64,000 nucleotides of DNA, taken from Klebsormidium nitens (Eukaryota > Streptophyta > Klebsormidiophyceae > Klebsormidiales > Klebsormidiaceae). The notes below the pieces were generated by a model. It had not been told where the DNA came from. It saw only the letters and a program-made list of their open reading frames with translations, and did no database searches. Below, in pieces: positions 35,643-47,361 of the stretch. The number at the start of each line of letters is the position of its first letter. Position 1 is the first letter of the stretch. The position numbers and the translations under genes are program-made. The stretch covers positions 191,346 to 255,345 of the forward strand of contig DF236956.1 of the NCBI GenBank assembly GCA_000708835.1, given 5' to 3'.

Positions 35643-36359
35643 CTCTAGTTGCTCTGTGCCTCAAGCCACACCCAAGCAACGCTCCTGTTTGCTCCCCCTC
35701 TGCGTTCTCTTTTGTATGTTCTGATTTAAGGTCCTACCCACTGTTTTTGCACTGGCGGCAAAATACAATCTGACGAAGAGCCTCTTTGGTTCAGCCTCTT
35801 GTGCAGATATCTATACAAAACTGCTTGGCTTTATACAGTAATGAACGAAGCTAAGTTGCAGAAGCGCCCCTTGAGATCTTCCGAGACCAACAGATACCGT
35901 TCCAGCAGAGAAAGTGCCGTACTCCAATCCTTTTCAGGATGGAGTGTATCGCCATCTTCTCCCCAGCGCTGCGGAATCCTGCATCTACCTGGTGTAGCTT
36001 CTGAGCAGACTGGGGAAGCTGCTGCAGCAGAGTGCACGACAACACTGAAGAATGTACAGGTCTACTCGTGACGGTACGCACTTTAGTCCACTAAACGCTA
36101 AGCAGGGAAAATAGCTGGTAGGAGTGCAAGCGTCTGATTCGAAAACTGCCGGCTACATTCTGTCCGCGCGCGCACCTGCAGCTTTTGTCGTATGTAACGG
36201 GAAACCAAAGGTGGTCCGGATGGAACCCAGCGATCGGTGACCAGATAGTTCTAACGTTTCGATTTGCAAAGCGTTAACAGTCAAGGGTTAATCTAGCAGC
36301 ATAACAAGGAGGCAAAAATCTATTTGTCCATAACTTTATTGAGAATAGAACTCACCCAA
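35643..36359. other. Spacer between the EFHC gene and tRNA-Met
   Basis: About 700 bp hold the presumed EFHC promoter. I see no coding exon or repeat in it. Confidence 0.5.
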
Positions 36360-36466
36360 GCGGGATTGGCTCAGTTGGTTAGAGCGTCAGTCTCATAACA
36401 CGTGTTGTCAAAACACACTGTGACCTAGCAATCTGAAGGTCGTGAGTTCGATCCTCACATCCCGCA
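36360..36466 (+). tRNA. tRNA-Met(CAT), elongator type, with a 33-nt intron
   Basis: The acceptor stem GCGGGAT pairs perfectly with ATCCCGC at the 3' end. The D stem is GCTC/GAGC, the T stem GTGAG/CTCAC with loop TTCGATC. The anticodon arm reads TCAGT-CTCATAA-TCTGA with anticodon CAT at 36394-36396; the 31-39 T-T mismatch is also found in plant elongator tRNA-Met. An intron of 33 nt (about 36398-36430) follows position 37, the standard place. A box (TGGCTCAGTTGG) and B box (GTTCGATCC) are intact. Introns in elongator tRNA-Met are a green-lineage trait; 33 nt is long compared with the usual plant length of around a dozen. Confidence 0.93.
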
Positions 36467-36472
36467 ACCACC

Positions 36473-36477
36473 TTTTT
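36473..36477 (+). terminator. Pol III terminator of the tRNA gene
   Basis: A run of five T residues starts seven bases after the tRNA 3' end, the usual RNA polymerase III stop signal. Confidence 0.75.
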
Positions 36478-36680
36478 GATGCCTCGCACATGCTATCACC
36501 TGTTCCTTTTGCCTTCTGTTCTCTGCACATTGGCCGGCAGCCGTTAGCAGCTAGCTAGGCCAGGCCTCGCGTTCCTTGTCGGTTCCAAAGGTGCCAATGT
36601 TATCTGTATGATAACATTGCCATTGGCATTGCGTTTCCGAAGCTTTGTTTGCATACAACCAATCAGGGGTGGCCGACAGA

Positions 36681-39600
36681 ATGAGGGTAATAGCAGCTCT
36701 GAACGGTCAGACGCCATTGGCACGAAGATTGATCACCTGTGCAATCTTAGACTTCCGCAGAGCATTTAGCTCTTTGGGGCCAGCGGTGGTGGACTTTGCC
36801 AAGGGGGGGCCTGCTGATCTGACTATTAAGTGAGCAACCTGCATCCTCTCCTGTTTCAATTTTGTCGCTTCTGTCCCTGTGTCTGTTTTCTGAATCTTTC
36901 TTGGGCAACTTGTGTCTTGGCTGCTTAGCTGGCCCAAGCTTTCCATGAATTTTAATCAAAGAGGACAAAAAATATGAAGAGCTGAGCACTGACTGGAAGA
37001 CACAGAACGAACGACCCTGGTCTAGCCCCAAGAAAGAAATTGCCATTGTTTAAGGTGTTTTAGAATGTCACCGGCAATTGAGGTGATTCAAAGATCCTTC
37101 TTTTAATCAAACACTTAGGACTCTGATCTTCTGATGGCGACCACGCTGCAATGTAGATTCTTCACATACAGAAGATGGGGCAATCATTGACATCAAGGAA
37201 TTGAAGCACCACATAGACTATGCTGCAAAAGACACCCTGTCCTGTTCCACCATCATGGTCTCTGCAGTATCAGGAATCTTCCCCATGGGTCTCTCTTTGT
37301 GAGGTTCAACTATCTGTGATCCTACTCCAACAAGTAGCGCACTCCCACTTTCTGCCTAGATCCCCCGTTCCACTTTCCCAGCCAAGCACAACTCTGCCTC
37401 TCCAGCCAAGCAGAACGTTCTCAACTCGCTCAGATGCCGCCCTCCCCAAAAGCTGCTCTGCTTACCAAGCACATCGCCTCATTTCCAAATATGTTCTCTC
37501 AGATGAAGTTCCCCAATTAAGCTACTAATCCTCTCTGTGCAGGGTATGGGATGCCGTGGTGATTGGCGGGGGCCACAACGGACTGACTGCCGCTGCGTAT
37601 CTCGCCAAAGCTGGCAAAAGCGTTGCCGTGTTGGAGCGACGGCATGTTCTGGGGGGGGCTGCAGTCACCGAGGAACTCGTTCCCGGCTTCAAGTTCAGCC
37701 GCTGCTCCTACTTACAGAGCCTTTTGCGCCCACAAATCATCAGGTGCGATGGTGCTTGATCACAGGGCATCTGATGTGGAGAAAAAGATGTGGGAGGTTT
37801 CAAATCGGGGCACGTAGCAATGAGCCGCACGAATTGCTCAGTATAAGTCGAGAGTGCGACTTAATCAACGGGCACGCAAGTTCTCTCTCTCAACTTTGGA
37901 GGGTAGAACTGTAATCAGTTTTGACAAGCTTGGTCCCTGGAGAGTCCCGGCATATGGAAACCTCCTTAGCTGTATTGTTTGTGGCTTGCCCGCACTAGCT
38001 TCTGATACAAAGTCTGTTTGCGAGATTGCTTCCTGAGGAACATATTGTCCAGTGATTGACTCTGTCTCTACTTCCTACCAAAGTCAAACCTTTGGTACTT
38101 ACTCTTGAACGGCAAATGTTTGCATGCTGTGAGTATCCTTCTCCAGGGTGCAGACCCTCTCCACTGCTCTTCCAAAGTAAGCCCCAACGAACTGCACTGA
38201 ATCCCCCACACCCAGCCTGACCCAAAATCTACCCTGTCCAGTATTCGCTCGACCTGCCGTGACCCTTTTTGCACACAAACAAGTACACAGTGCTTTTGTC
38301 TCGCACATCCGAAATCTGCGTTTGTGCAGTCCGTGGGACCTCATTCCCAGATGATTCAACCCGATGGTTGCGCAACCGTCGCCTGTAGTAGCGCTGGATT
38401 GCCCTAACCCGTTCGAAACCCCAACTAGGAGTGCATGGACCTAGATCCGCACCACCAGGGCCTGAAGCTTCTCATCGGCACCCCGTTCAGCTTTAACCCA
38501 GTTGCCTTACCCCTCTCCGCTAGTAGCCCCCAACAGCTCTAACCCGAGCATTAATCCAGTTGCCTTACCCATCTCCTTCAGTAGCCCCGAACAGCTCTAA
38601 CCCGAGTCTAAACCCCGCCCTGAATGCAGGGACCTGGATCTGCACCTCCACGACCTGAAGTTTATCGTCGGCAGCACGTCCAGCTTCCCGTCTAGCTTCA
38701 TCCCAAGTACTAATCCACCTGCCTAACCCTCTACTCGAGAGCCCCGAACGGCCCTAAACCCAGTTCTAAACCTTGCCTGGAATGCAGGAACCTAGATTTG
38801 CACCGCCACGGCCTGAAGGTCCTCCCCCGCAACCCATCTGTTCACGCTAGCTTCATCTGAGTATTGATCCAACTGGCTAACCCTCTCCTCTAGTAGCCCC
38901 GAAATATGCTAACCCGATCCTAAACCTGCCCGGGTATGCAGGGACCTAGATCTGCACCGCCACGGCCTGAAGCTTCTCCTCCATTACCCGTCCAGTACTA
39001 ACCCAACTGCCTAACCGTCTTCTCCCATCGCCCCGAACAACTTTAACCCAATCCTAAACTTTCCCCAAAATGCAGGGACCTAGATCTGCACCGGCACAGC
39101 CTGAAGCTTCTACCGCGCAATCCGTCCAGCTTCATCCCAAGCCGCGACGGCAAAAGCTACCTTCTTATGGGGCCAGACGAAGCTCTCAATAGGCGGGAGG
39201 TCGCCAAGTTCTCGGCAAAGGATGCGGAGGCGCTGCCAAAGTGAGGGCTTGTTTCAGAGTATACGTTTTCGGGGCTGCAAGCGTGACCGATGGACGACTG
39301 ATGAAGGGTCTCCATGTGCTCTCGCGCACAAACTGAATTGCACTAGAGAGAAAAATTCTGGGCGTTTGGTGCGGATCGCGCATCAACAACAATGCTTAGA
39401 AGACCAGTGCTTGCTGAGACGAAGACACCACGGGTGATTCCTGCAGGCTTTGCTTGGGGCTGTCTTACTGATATAGTTCCTGGATCAGCCGCACAGTCGT
39501 TCATAACACCATTTTCTTTTGAGGTTTAGCAAGAAGCATGTTTCCAAGCTTGCTCATCAATCTTGCTCGTCAGGCCGCTCGTCAAACCGGCACCTTCTTT

Positions 39601-42600
39601 CGTCAGAATGCTTTAATTCTGAAATTTCAAGGCCTTAGAGGTTTCGAGTTGTTGCTTTCAGTCACGCAAGAACCTCAGTCCATGAACCCCAAGCACAAGA
39701 ACGCCGCACATTTTGTCACTGTCGTGCCAGAGCTCCCCGTGCTCGCTGTTCGACTCCTCCACATGTGCCAGAGCATTGACCGTCCTGCGGTGCTGGCCCC
39801 GTCAAACCGTTGGGGAACATAGCTGAAAGGGCGGCCGAAATTGTTGTCCGTTAGTGACACTCCGGTCCAATCATTCACCCCCAGACTTCAAAACTTAGAA
39901 GGTCAAACCCGCGATTCCTGAATGTCCAAGGAAGCCTGCTTCCCAGGTGCGTCAGCGGCCGAGTTTGGGGCGCTTCTGCCTGCTCCTTGAAACCGTCAGC
40001 ATTTCAAGCTTTCGTCAATTGTAACGAAGCCCTTTACCCTACGAAATCTAACGCCCCTAGTAATCTGCCTCCAAGTCTTAATAGCGGCTAACTCGGGCGC
40101 TCCCGCGTGCTCCATGAATCGGGTCACTTTTCGAGATCTTCCCCAATTGCTAACCCGAGATTGAGAATCCTAAACCTCTCTGATACTGGAACTATGGAAA
40201 TCCGTACCTTGAAATCGTTAAATCTGAATTGCGTCAGGTACGAAGCGCAGCTGGAGCGCTTCTGCGCGCTGCTGGACCCCCTCCTCGATGCTCCCCCACT
40301 CAGCTTCGAAGGGCCCGCACCTTCAAGAGGTTTCCGTTCGCTCTACCAAAAGGCCGGCACCCTTACCGCGTTTCTCGGGCGCTCCGCAAAAACAGGAAGC
40401 AAGGACCTGACGGCGCTATACGAGTTGATGGTCGCGCCGGCGGCCAAAGTTTTGGACCGCTGGTTCGAGTCGGACGTCCTGAAGGCGGCGCTTGCGACGG
40501 ACGCGGTTATCGGGGCTATGGTGAGGGTTTGTTTTGACTTGGCCTTCTCAATCATGTTTGGGATTGGGTTGGTTTTAGACGAATCTTCATTACTGTTGCG
40601 TTTCGATGTTGGACTCCGGGTCTGAGAGCCTGACGTTCTGAATGCAGCATTCGCAACAGTTGCGGCACCAGGGCTATAGTGAGAAACTGAAGGCGGCTTG
40701 ACGTTAAGTTGGTGAGGGTTTGGAATTGATCTGACCTGAATGGTGAGGGAATGAAGTCATTCTGACCTCTGTTTTACATCGCTTGCGGCTGGCGCGTTTG
40801 GTTCTTGGTTCGACCATCAATAAAGTTCGAATGCATCTGCGTCCCACATCTTTCTCGCAGGCCCTGATTCAAGGGTATCTCGCAGGCGCTAACCCAAAAC
40901 TTCCACGCAGGCTAGTTCCTCCACCCCGAGGCGAGGCCACGTGTCAGAGCTCTCCTTAAGCAGAAACGTGATTTGTACTCAAACCCGCAAACTCTCGGCC
41001 TCAAAAATTGGCCTGTCCTTGTTTTTCAAATGGCGGATATGTTCTCTCCACGTCATGTGCTCAAATAATGTTGAGCCTCCGTCCAAACTGCTAACCCTCG
41101 CTAACCTGAATCTCCCTTGCAGGCCAGTCCCTACACTCCAGGCAGCGGCTACGTGCTTTTGCACCACGTGATGGGCGAAACCAACGGCCATCGGGGGATC
41201 TGGTCATTCGTCGAAGGGGGCATGGGCGCAGTCTCGGCAGCAATCGCGCGGTCAGCGGTGGAGGCAGGGGCGACCGTCGTCACTAACGCGGAGGTAAGTT
41301 GGTCGCCCAGTCGAAGGTGGCACTTCCTTTCCTGCATCTTGATTCGTTGAGGGGTGTACTGGAAAATGCATTTCCCCTACCCCCAACTGGGAGAAAAGTT
41401 GGCGTTCCTGGGTCAGAATCTTTTAGAGAGGGCCATGTGCCGGAAATTGTCTTATCAGGCAATGTATTCTTTCGTCTTCCATACAAATGTAGGAGGCTGG
41501 AGTGGCGTGGCAAGCTTTCTCCTCAGCGAGGACAGAAAAGGGCAGTTGTTACAACTCAGATCGTTGGTTTATTAGCCCTCTGGTCGTCATTCAATTTCAG
41601 TCTTCCTCTTCTGAGTTCCTATGGAAGACAATTTTGACAAATGCGCCGCTGATCAGTACAACTTGTGAGTTCGCGCATGCAAACGAGGGGCAGCAAACAT
41701 GCCCATCAAATCACTGCAGGTAGCGGAAATCGTTGTTAGCGACAGTAAGCGCGTTGAAGGCGTTCGCTTGGCAGACGGGACTTTGGTGCGCAGTGCAAAC
41801 GTGCTTGCGAACACCACTCCGCACGTGACGTTCCGCCGGCTGCTGGCGGAAGAGCACATTCCGCCGGAGTTCCGGCGGGCCGTCGACCTGATAGACTACT
41901 CTTCGGTGAGCTGAGCACGTTCTGCGTTTGAGATTTCATGAAGTTTTGCTTCTTAGCATCTTCATTTATAATCGCTGCAGTTACGTTCAGATCGTGGTGG
42001 GACAGCCTAAGCATGGACGCTGAACGGTATTAAGGAAAGCTGGTGTTGTTAAACAAGGTTCTTCATCAATATGTCTCTATGTGTTCCGTTTCTACTATCT
42101 TATTTGCCAAGAAGCTCCGCATCATCCCGGACGATTTCACGCAGACCCGGCGACAGACGTGGAGCTTGTCCAGTACTCTGAAGAGAAACTATCACGAAAG
42201 CTCTCATAAGATCTCCGTTACAAAATCTCTCAACCACTGGCGCTATGCTTGTGTCCTCATCGCCTTCTTAAAACAGCGACCCCAATCAAAGAATGTCGAG
42301 TTCCGCAACCTTAAATGACGGAATGCACGGCGTTTACCTGCTTAATGTACTCCCGTTCTTCTCTATTCGGTCCAGCCGGTTACCAAGATCAACCTGGCAG
42401 TCGACAAGCTCCCGAACTTCACGGCGTTCCCCTCTTCCGGCGACGCCCCAAACGCCGCCCACTTTGGGACCATCCACTTGGGCGCGGAGAGGTGCGCGCG
42501 CTTAACTTGCATAATCAGTCGCTTTCACCTGAGTACTTGTGTGTTGTAATCGGCACTCTGCAATGTACATCATATGCGCAGGTAGGTTTTCGCTCGTCTT

Positions 42601-44598
42601 TGCTGAGCCGGTGCAGAGTCTCCCTGCACTATAATTGGCGCTGGGAAGTATACGAAGTGGATATCAGCTTCTTTTTTTCCCTCCTATTTTGACAATTCAG
42701 TGACTCTTGAATTGATTCCGCTACGTTGTCTTCGAAGCGCAGTACGGTACAGAATTGTCTTTTGCAAGGTTGGAGCTCTGAAGCTCATATCGGCTCTAGG
42801 TCTACTGAGTAAAAGCTTGCCACACCACTCGGATAAACGACCTTCGACATCCGACAGGACGTCCTCATTATCCGCTGGATCCCATGTTTGACATTGAAGA
42901 ACATCAGTTAAACTAGTCATCTTAGCCCAAAATAGTCCCAATGAGCGATCCAACATCTGCATCCGCTGGATTTAGAAGGTCAATTCCGTCACGCTGACTC
43001 GCGTTCTTTCGCAGCATGGCGGATATTCACACCGCCTACCAGGAGTGTGTGAACGGCCACCCTTCCAGCCGGCCCGTAATTGAGATGACTATACCGTCTT
43101 CTCTCGACGCCACCATAGCACCTCTTGGTGAGCTCCTCAAAACGCCAGGCTGACGTCCTTCTCTATTCCCGGTCACCGGTATTGCTCCCGCATTGCTGTT
43201 TTTCAACATGTAACGATTATGTAAAGCGTGCCGTGAGTTCATTCAAAAATCCCCTTGCGCTGCAAACGTATCCTCAAGTGGGCGCCGTAAGCGTTCGTCC
43301 ATCGATTCGGCAGCTTATTTCTGTGGAACTTTTTGCAAGTGAACAGCGGACTGGGCTCATTTCCTTTGTCTTCTTCTCCGAAATTTTCATTCTTCCATAT
43401 CATTTGAGCGGCAGGATGCTGGGGAATGGCGCCGTCAAGCGACGATGAGCAGCTGGGAAGAAGAACGCTTTGCGTGAGCAGAGCGAGGATATCGCGGCTG
43501 AGACAATAAGTCACCACATACTGCCCAAGCCTGAAAACTATTTCTCACTGCGCAGGAAAGCACGTAATCAACTTATTCATCCAGTACACCCCGTATAAGC
43601 CCAAGGACTACAACTGGGATGAGCCGGGTCGTCGAGAGGCCTTCGCCCAGCGAGTGTTTTCCATTATCGACGAATATGCCCCCGGCTTCTCTGAGTCGAT
43701 CATCGGGCAGGACATCTTGACACCACCGGACCTGGAGCGCCTGCTGAACCTTACGGGTGAGCCCCTGGTGTCAAAGTGGAAGCGGGTGGAACCGTCTGCT
43801 GTATTCGTTGCAGAGTCGGTCTAGAAACTTGTGAGGGTTATCTCGCGTTGGCGGGACTTCACAGGGTCTCTCTCTTTCAGTTTTGAAAAGGGTGTCACAA
43901 CAGCCGTTGCCATGCGAGGTCCCCGGCTTGACCTCAAGTTGCTGGTTCTGAGGAAGAGCGCAACATCTTTAGTAGACCATTTGCGCAGGACTCTCCGACC
44001 AAGCAAGATTTCGCACTTTCAAGACTCTGGTAGTGCCAGGACTCAAACCAACTTAAGAAACGAAAGGAATCCAGTTTCCGGCTCTGTTGTTCGTCGAACC
44101 CGCAATACTGTCATTGTGTGAAAATCTAATTCTTGCGTGGTCCAGTTTGCGGACGATTCCCTGTTTTGATACATACTTCGCACTTCAGCTCTTTAAATAT
44201 TGGTTCATAGACGCCAAAGTCTCGTAGAACGAAGTTTTGTCGTGGCTCACAGGGGTCTTCCTTGGAAAAATGGGCCTCGACTCCCTCTACTTTCTCCGGC
44301 AGGCCTCTTGTTCTCTTCACGGCGCGTTATTTTCACTCAAGCTTTTTGTTGTTCTCTTTCCTTGTGATTTCAGTGCGTAAATCCCTGAAACTCCTTTACC
44401 CTTAATGCAGGGGGAAACATCTTCCACGGATCAATGGGCCTCGACTCCCTCTACTTGCTCCGGCCAGTCCCTGGTTGGTCCAACTACTCCACCCCGGTCG
44501 CCGGCCTCTACCTGTGCGGCAGTGGAGCCCACCCCGGGGGAGGGGTCATGGGAGCCCCGGGCCGAAACGCTGCACTGACGGTTGTGAGAAACGGCTAA
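36681..44598 (+). CDS. PYROXD2-type FAD-dependent oxidoreductase (phytoene desaturase/CrtI superfamily)
   Basis: Ten exons in phase: 36681-36829, 37543-37743, 39076-39240, 40238-40520, 41123-41293, 41720-41905, 42376-42491, 43015-43127, 43556-43756, 44411-44598 (590 aa; human PYROXD2 is 581). Exon 2 has the dinucleotide-binding fold: [18 protein letters not shown], then the [10 protein letters not shown] motif and [15 protein letters not shown]. Later blocks match the family throughout: [96 protein letters not shown], and the C-terminal FAD motif [20 protein letters not shown]. The Arg-rich N-terminal about 50 residues resemble a mitochondrial presequence, as expected for a matrix protein. 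An in-frame ATG at 36645 is an alternative start. The start lies only 215 bp after the tRNA. Exon 3 and the terminal exon have strings of decayed duplicates around them. Confidence 0.93.
38438..39075 (+). repeat. Four decayed tandem copies of the start of PYROXD2 exon 3
   Basis: Segments starting at about 38438, 38631, 38787 and 38943 repeat the beginning of the real exon at 39076 (GGACCTAGATCTGCACCG..., DLDLHRHxLKLL) together with the preceding intron 3' end (CTAACCC-rich tract and TGCAG). Spacing is 193, 156, 156 and 134 bp. Three of the four keep the TGCAG acceptor. The first two stay open for about 20 or more codons in the exon phase; the last two reach a stop. None keeps the second half of the exon or its donor. 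Confidence 0.85.
44247..44320 (+). repeat. Partial copy of the PYROXD2 terminal exon within the last intron
   Basis: AGGGGTCTTCCTTGGAAAAATGGGCCTCGACTCCCTCTACTTTCTCCGGC parallels the start of the terminal exon at 44411 (GGGGAAACATCTTCCAC... ATGGGCCTCGACTCCCTCTAC), with a 20-bp perfect core. The acceptor is degraded and the frame is lost after the core. Confidence 0.75.
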
Positions 44599-44640
44599 AT
44601 GTCCGGCGACAGCAGCACTCGGCTTTGGAGACAAAGCGGC

Positions 44641-45061
44641 GCCGGGCCTGTGCGGCAGCGGAGCTCACCCCGGGGAAGGGGTCTTTGGAGCCGCAGGCCG
44701 GAACGCTGCTTTGACGGTATTGAGAAACGGCTGAAAATTGGGCGACGCAGTAACTAGCTGCTGAGAAGAAGCGTGTGCGGCAGAGGAGCTCACCCCGGGG
44801 GAGTGGTCCTCGGAGCCGCAGGCCGGAACGCCACCCTGACGGTTCTAAGAAACGGCTGATTACCCGGCGATGGCAGCACTTCGCTTCGTCGTTCCAAAAC
44901 GGAGAAAGAGCTGAACCGGGCCTCCGCGCCAGTGGGAGCCCACCTCGGGGGGTGGGCTCATGGAGCCCTGGTACGGAACGCGGCTCTGACACTTTCACGG
45001 AACGGCTCGAGGCTGCGCCGTGGAGCCGGAACGCTGCACTGACCCTTTTTACGGCACGGCT
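44641..45061 (+). repeat. Tandem degenerate copies of the PYROXD2 C-terminal coding segment in the 3' flank
   Basis: The last about 85 bp of the coding sequence (TGTGCGGCAGTGGAGCCCAC to GAGAAACGGCTAA) recurs three more times, ending near 44731, 44859 and 45008, with a shorter fourth remnant to 45061. Spacing is about 127-150 bp. Conserved blocks are CACCCCGGGG, GGAGCC, GGAACGC and AACGGCT. Substitutions break the reading frame differently in each, so they are relics. Confidence 0.85.
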
Positions 45062-47361
45062 GTACCTGCGACTTACGCGCACGGATGATTTGGAACGGCT
45101 GAGTATGCGACGTGCGCAGCAACCAGATTATCGTTGTTTCGGTCAGGAAAAGAGCTCGTCCGAGCTCGAGACATCGTTGAGAATCGGGTTGGGTAACGGA
45201 GCTCTGCGCTGGAAGATGATCTGGAGGCAATCGGAGGGGCCGGGCTCTCGACCCGTCGACAAGTCCGTCGACGGCACAGCTGCCGCCGTCACAACTCCGG
45301 CAGATCGGTCGGCGTCACAGATGTGACAATTGCTCCAGGCCGTGAAGAAACCTTAGCGATACGCCGGCGCTACCAATGTAGTGTGTACAATTCGTGGGAT
45401 TTGTTTTCAGAGGCCCGAGCTTTGGTCACGGCTTGCGAGTCTGGGGACGTCCAAGTCAGAAAACCGTCTCCGTAGCTGCCCTGGTTGTGGACGTTCGAAC
45501 CGTCTCTGGCAAGCTCCGTTTCATGACGTCAGAGCCGGTTGAAAAGAAGCGGGGTAGTGGCACGGGTCAAAGTAGAGGAAGACTCAAAGCGGTCAAAGTT
45601 GCGGTTACGGCGCTCACATTATGCGGTTGACGCTTATATTGAGCTGACGAGGTGGCTGGCATTCCGGATTTCCTGGTCGGTGTTGACTTACAAACACTTT
45701 GTTGGTAGTTGTAGACTCCTCAACGGATGCTCGATAGCAAAAGATGGCTTCAGAACACGGCTGATTGGCTGCAGGGCCCTGGCAAGCGGTCAGGTTCACA
45801 GATTGTTGCTTGAAACGAGGGACAGGAGCTGGCGCTTCAAGACATGCTTTGAGCTTTAGGAATGTACAGAAATAAACAATTCATATTTGGCAAGCTTAAG
45901 TTCCTGTCCTCTAAAAGAGCCTAGCTTTTGCCTGAACAATCGAGTTCAACAAGCTGGTATAAAAACGTGTTACCGTCGTCAGTGAGCTTCCTCTAGATAT
46001 GGTAGACGTTACCTAGAAGTTTTGAGTTGTGATTCCCCGTTACGGTTTTCCAAAATGCTGGACCCGTGGTCGACGATCTCAGCTATACTCAGTCGGCATC
46101 CTTTTCGCGTAACGTGCCGAGCTCACTGGGGCCACCTGCAAGTCGGATCAAAACTCGGTGATCATTGTACAGATTCAATCCCGTTAGGGATCTTGCGGCG
46201 TGATTGGACCATGCTCCGCCGCTACGCTAAGTGGCGATTCGCAAGCACGAGGTATCGAAATGGAGCCTCCATATGCTTGCTGCCAAATATATGATTGCGA
46301 ACCCTCCGTCTATTGAATGATGATTGCTCAAATGACGCGTTATTTGAGTTGCACATGGGCGCCATGCGCCGCCACATTTGAAAAGTAATCAAATAAGGCA
46401 AAGTACGCTATCCAAAGTTAAGGACCGTACAACGTGCCTAGTTAGCTTATGCATGGCATATGGCGATTTAGTATACTCAACATTGGTTTTCACATGCAAG
46501 AATTCGTCACTCTTTGGCCAGGCTCCGTACGTACTGGCATGCATGTGCGGTATGCTAGTTTAAAAGGTATACCGGCATCAGAACTGTACGTACCGTACTA
46601 TACCCATGACCCGGCGTTTCTACAGATTTAGATGTGCATACCTATATGCTGACAGTGAGAATGATTGCGTGGCTGGTGCGGCTGCCAGGCATCATAATAA
46701 TATGCCCCAACAAGGGCGGCCGCGCGCGCCCGGCCGCCCGGCCAGGCCGCGATCATCACGTGCATGACGTGACGTGACCCGTGACGTGACCGGCGACGAG
46801 TGCGACGGGGTTTATCCTAATTCATTACTGTCGACGGCCGGCCGCGCGGGCACAAGTGCTCGCGCCCGCGGCGGGCGCGTAACTTCTAGCGGCCTCTAGA
46901 CCTTTCTAGAGCCTTCTAGACTCGATCTTCGAAAGTGTTCTGGCCCCATCCATGACTCGTGGACTAGTCCTAACGAGCTATCTTTTCAGCTACAAAAGCA
47001 GAAGAGGCTCATCCAATTGCACCCGCATAAGCAGTAGTGACAAATTTCATTCTCGTGCAGCAATGGTCTCCGAAATTTCTGCAAGTCCCTTCTCACTTTG
47101 CTGAATATGAGGTTGTAGTGTTGCAGCCTGTCTGGCCTAGCAGGCCTTCCAAGTCTTTCTCGCTTTCGATCCGTCAGCAATTTTGGAGCCCACAAGTGGG
47201 TCGCCAGCTTAAGTTTTTGCAGATCTGGGAACCGCCAGTAAAGTGCAGTGAAGTAATTAAGCTGCAAGAAGTGGTGTGAGTCGTCACAAGGAGCACAGTC
47301 ACTGATGTTCCTAGCGTCAGTGATCTGAGCATTCAGCGCTTTAATCAGACGTGACGTCAAT
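45062..47361. other. Spacer downstream of PYROXD2 and upstream of the unknown gene family
   Basis: Between 45.1 and 46.7 kb I see no gene: frames of 80-110 codons lack motifs. From 46.72 kb a GC-rich patch, repeated TGACGTGAC motifs and CTAGA repeats form a candidate promoter of the first 160-aa gene. Confidence 0.5.
46755..46945 (+). promoter_or_regulatory. Candidate promoter elements of unknown-family gene 1
   Basis: TGACGT occurs at 46765, 46770 and 46782 inside CACGTGCATGACGTGACGTG and the following bases; ACGT-core motifs of this kind bind plant bZIP factors. At 46884-46940, TTCTAG, CTCTAGA, TTTCTAGA, CTTCTAGA and TTCGAA follow each other at about 10-bp spacing, loosely like alternating heat-shock-element units (nTTCn/nGAAn) but not exact. 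The block lies 420-600 bp upstream of the ATG. Function is inferred. Confidence 0.35.

Noticed and set aside
38438-39075. Repeated exon starts as genuine mutually exclusive exons of the PYROXD2-type gene
   Set aside because: None has a second half or a splice donor and two run into stops, so they cannot replace exon 3.
44475-45326. Long overlapping frames downstream of the PYROXD2-type stop as an extra gene
   Set aside because: They are explained by GC-rich tandem relics of the terminal exon, read in other frames and strands.
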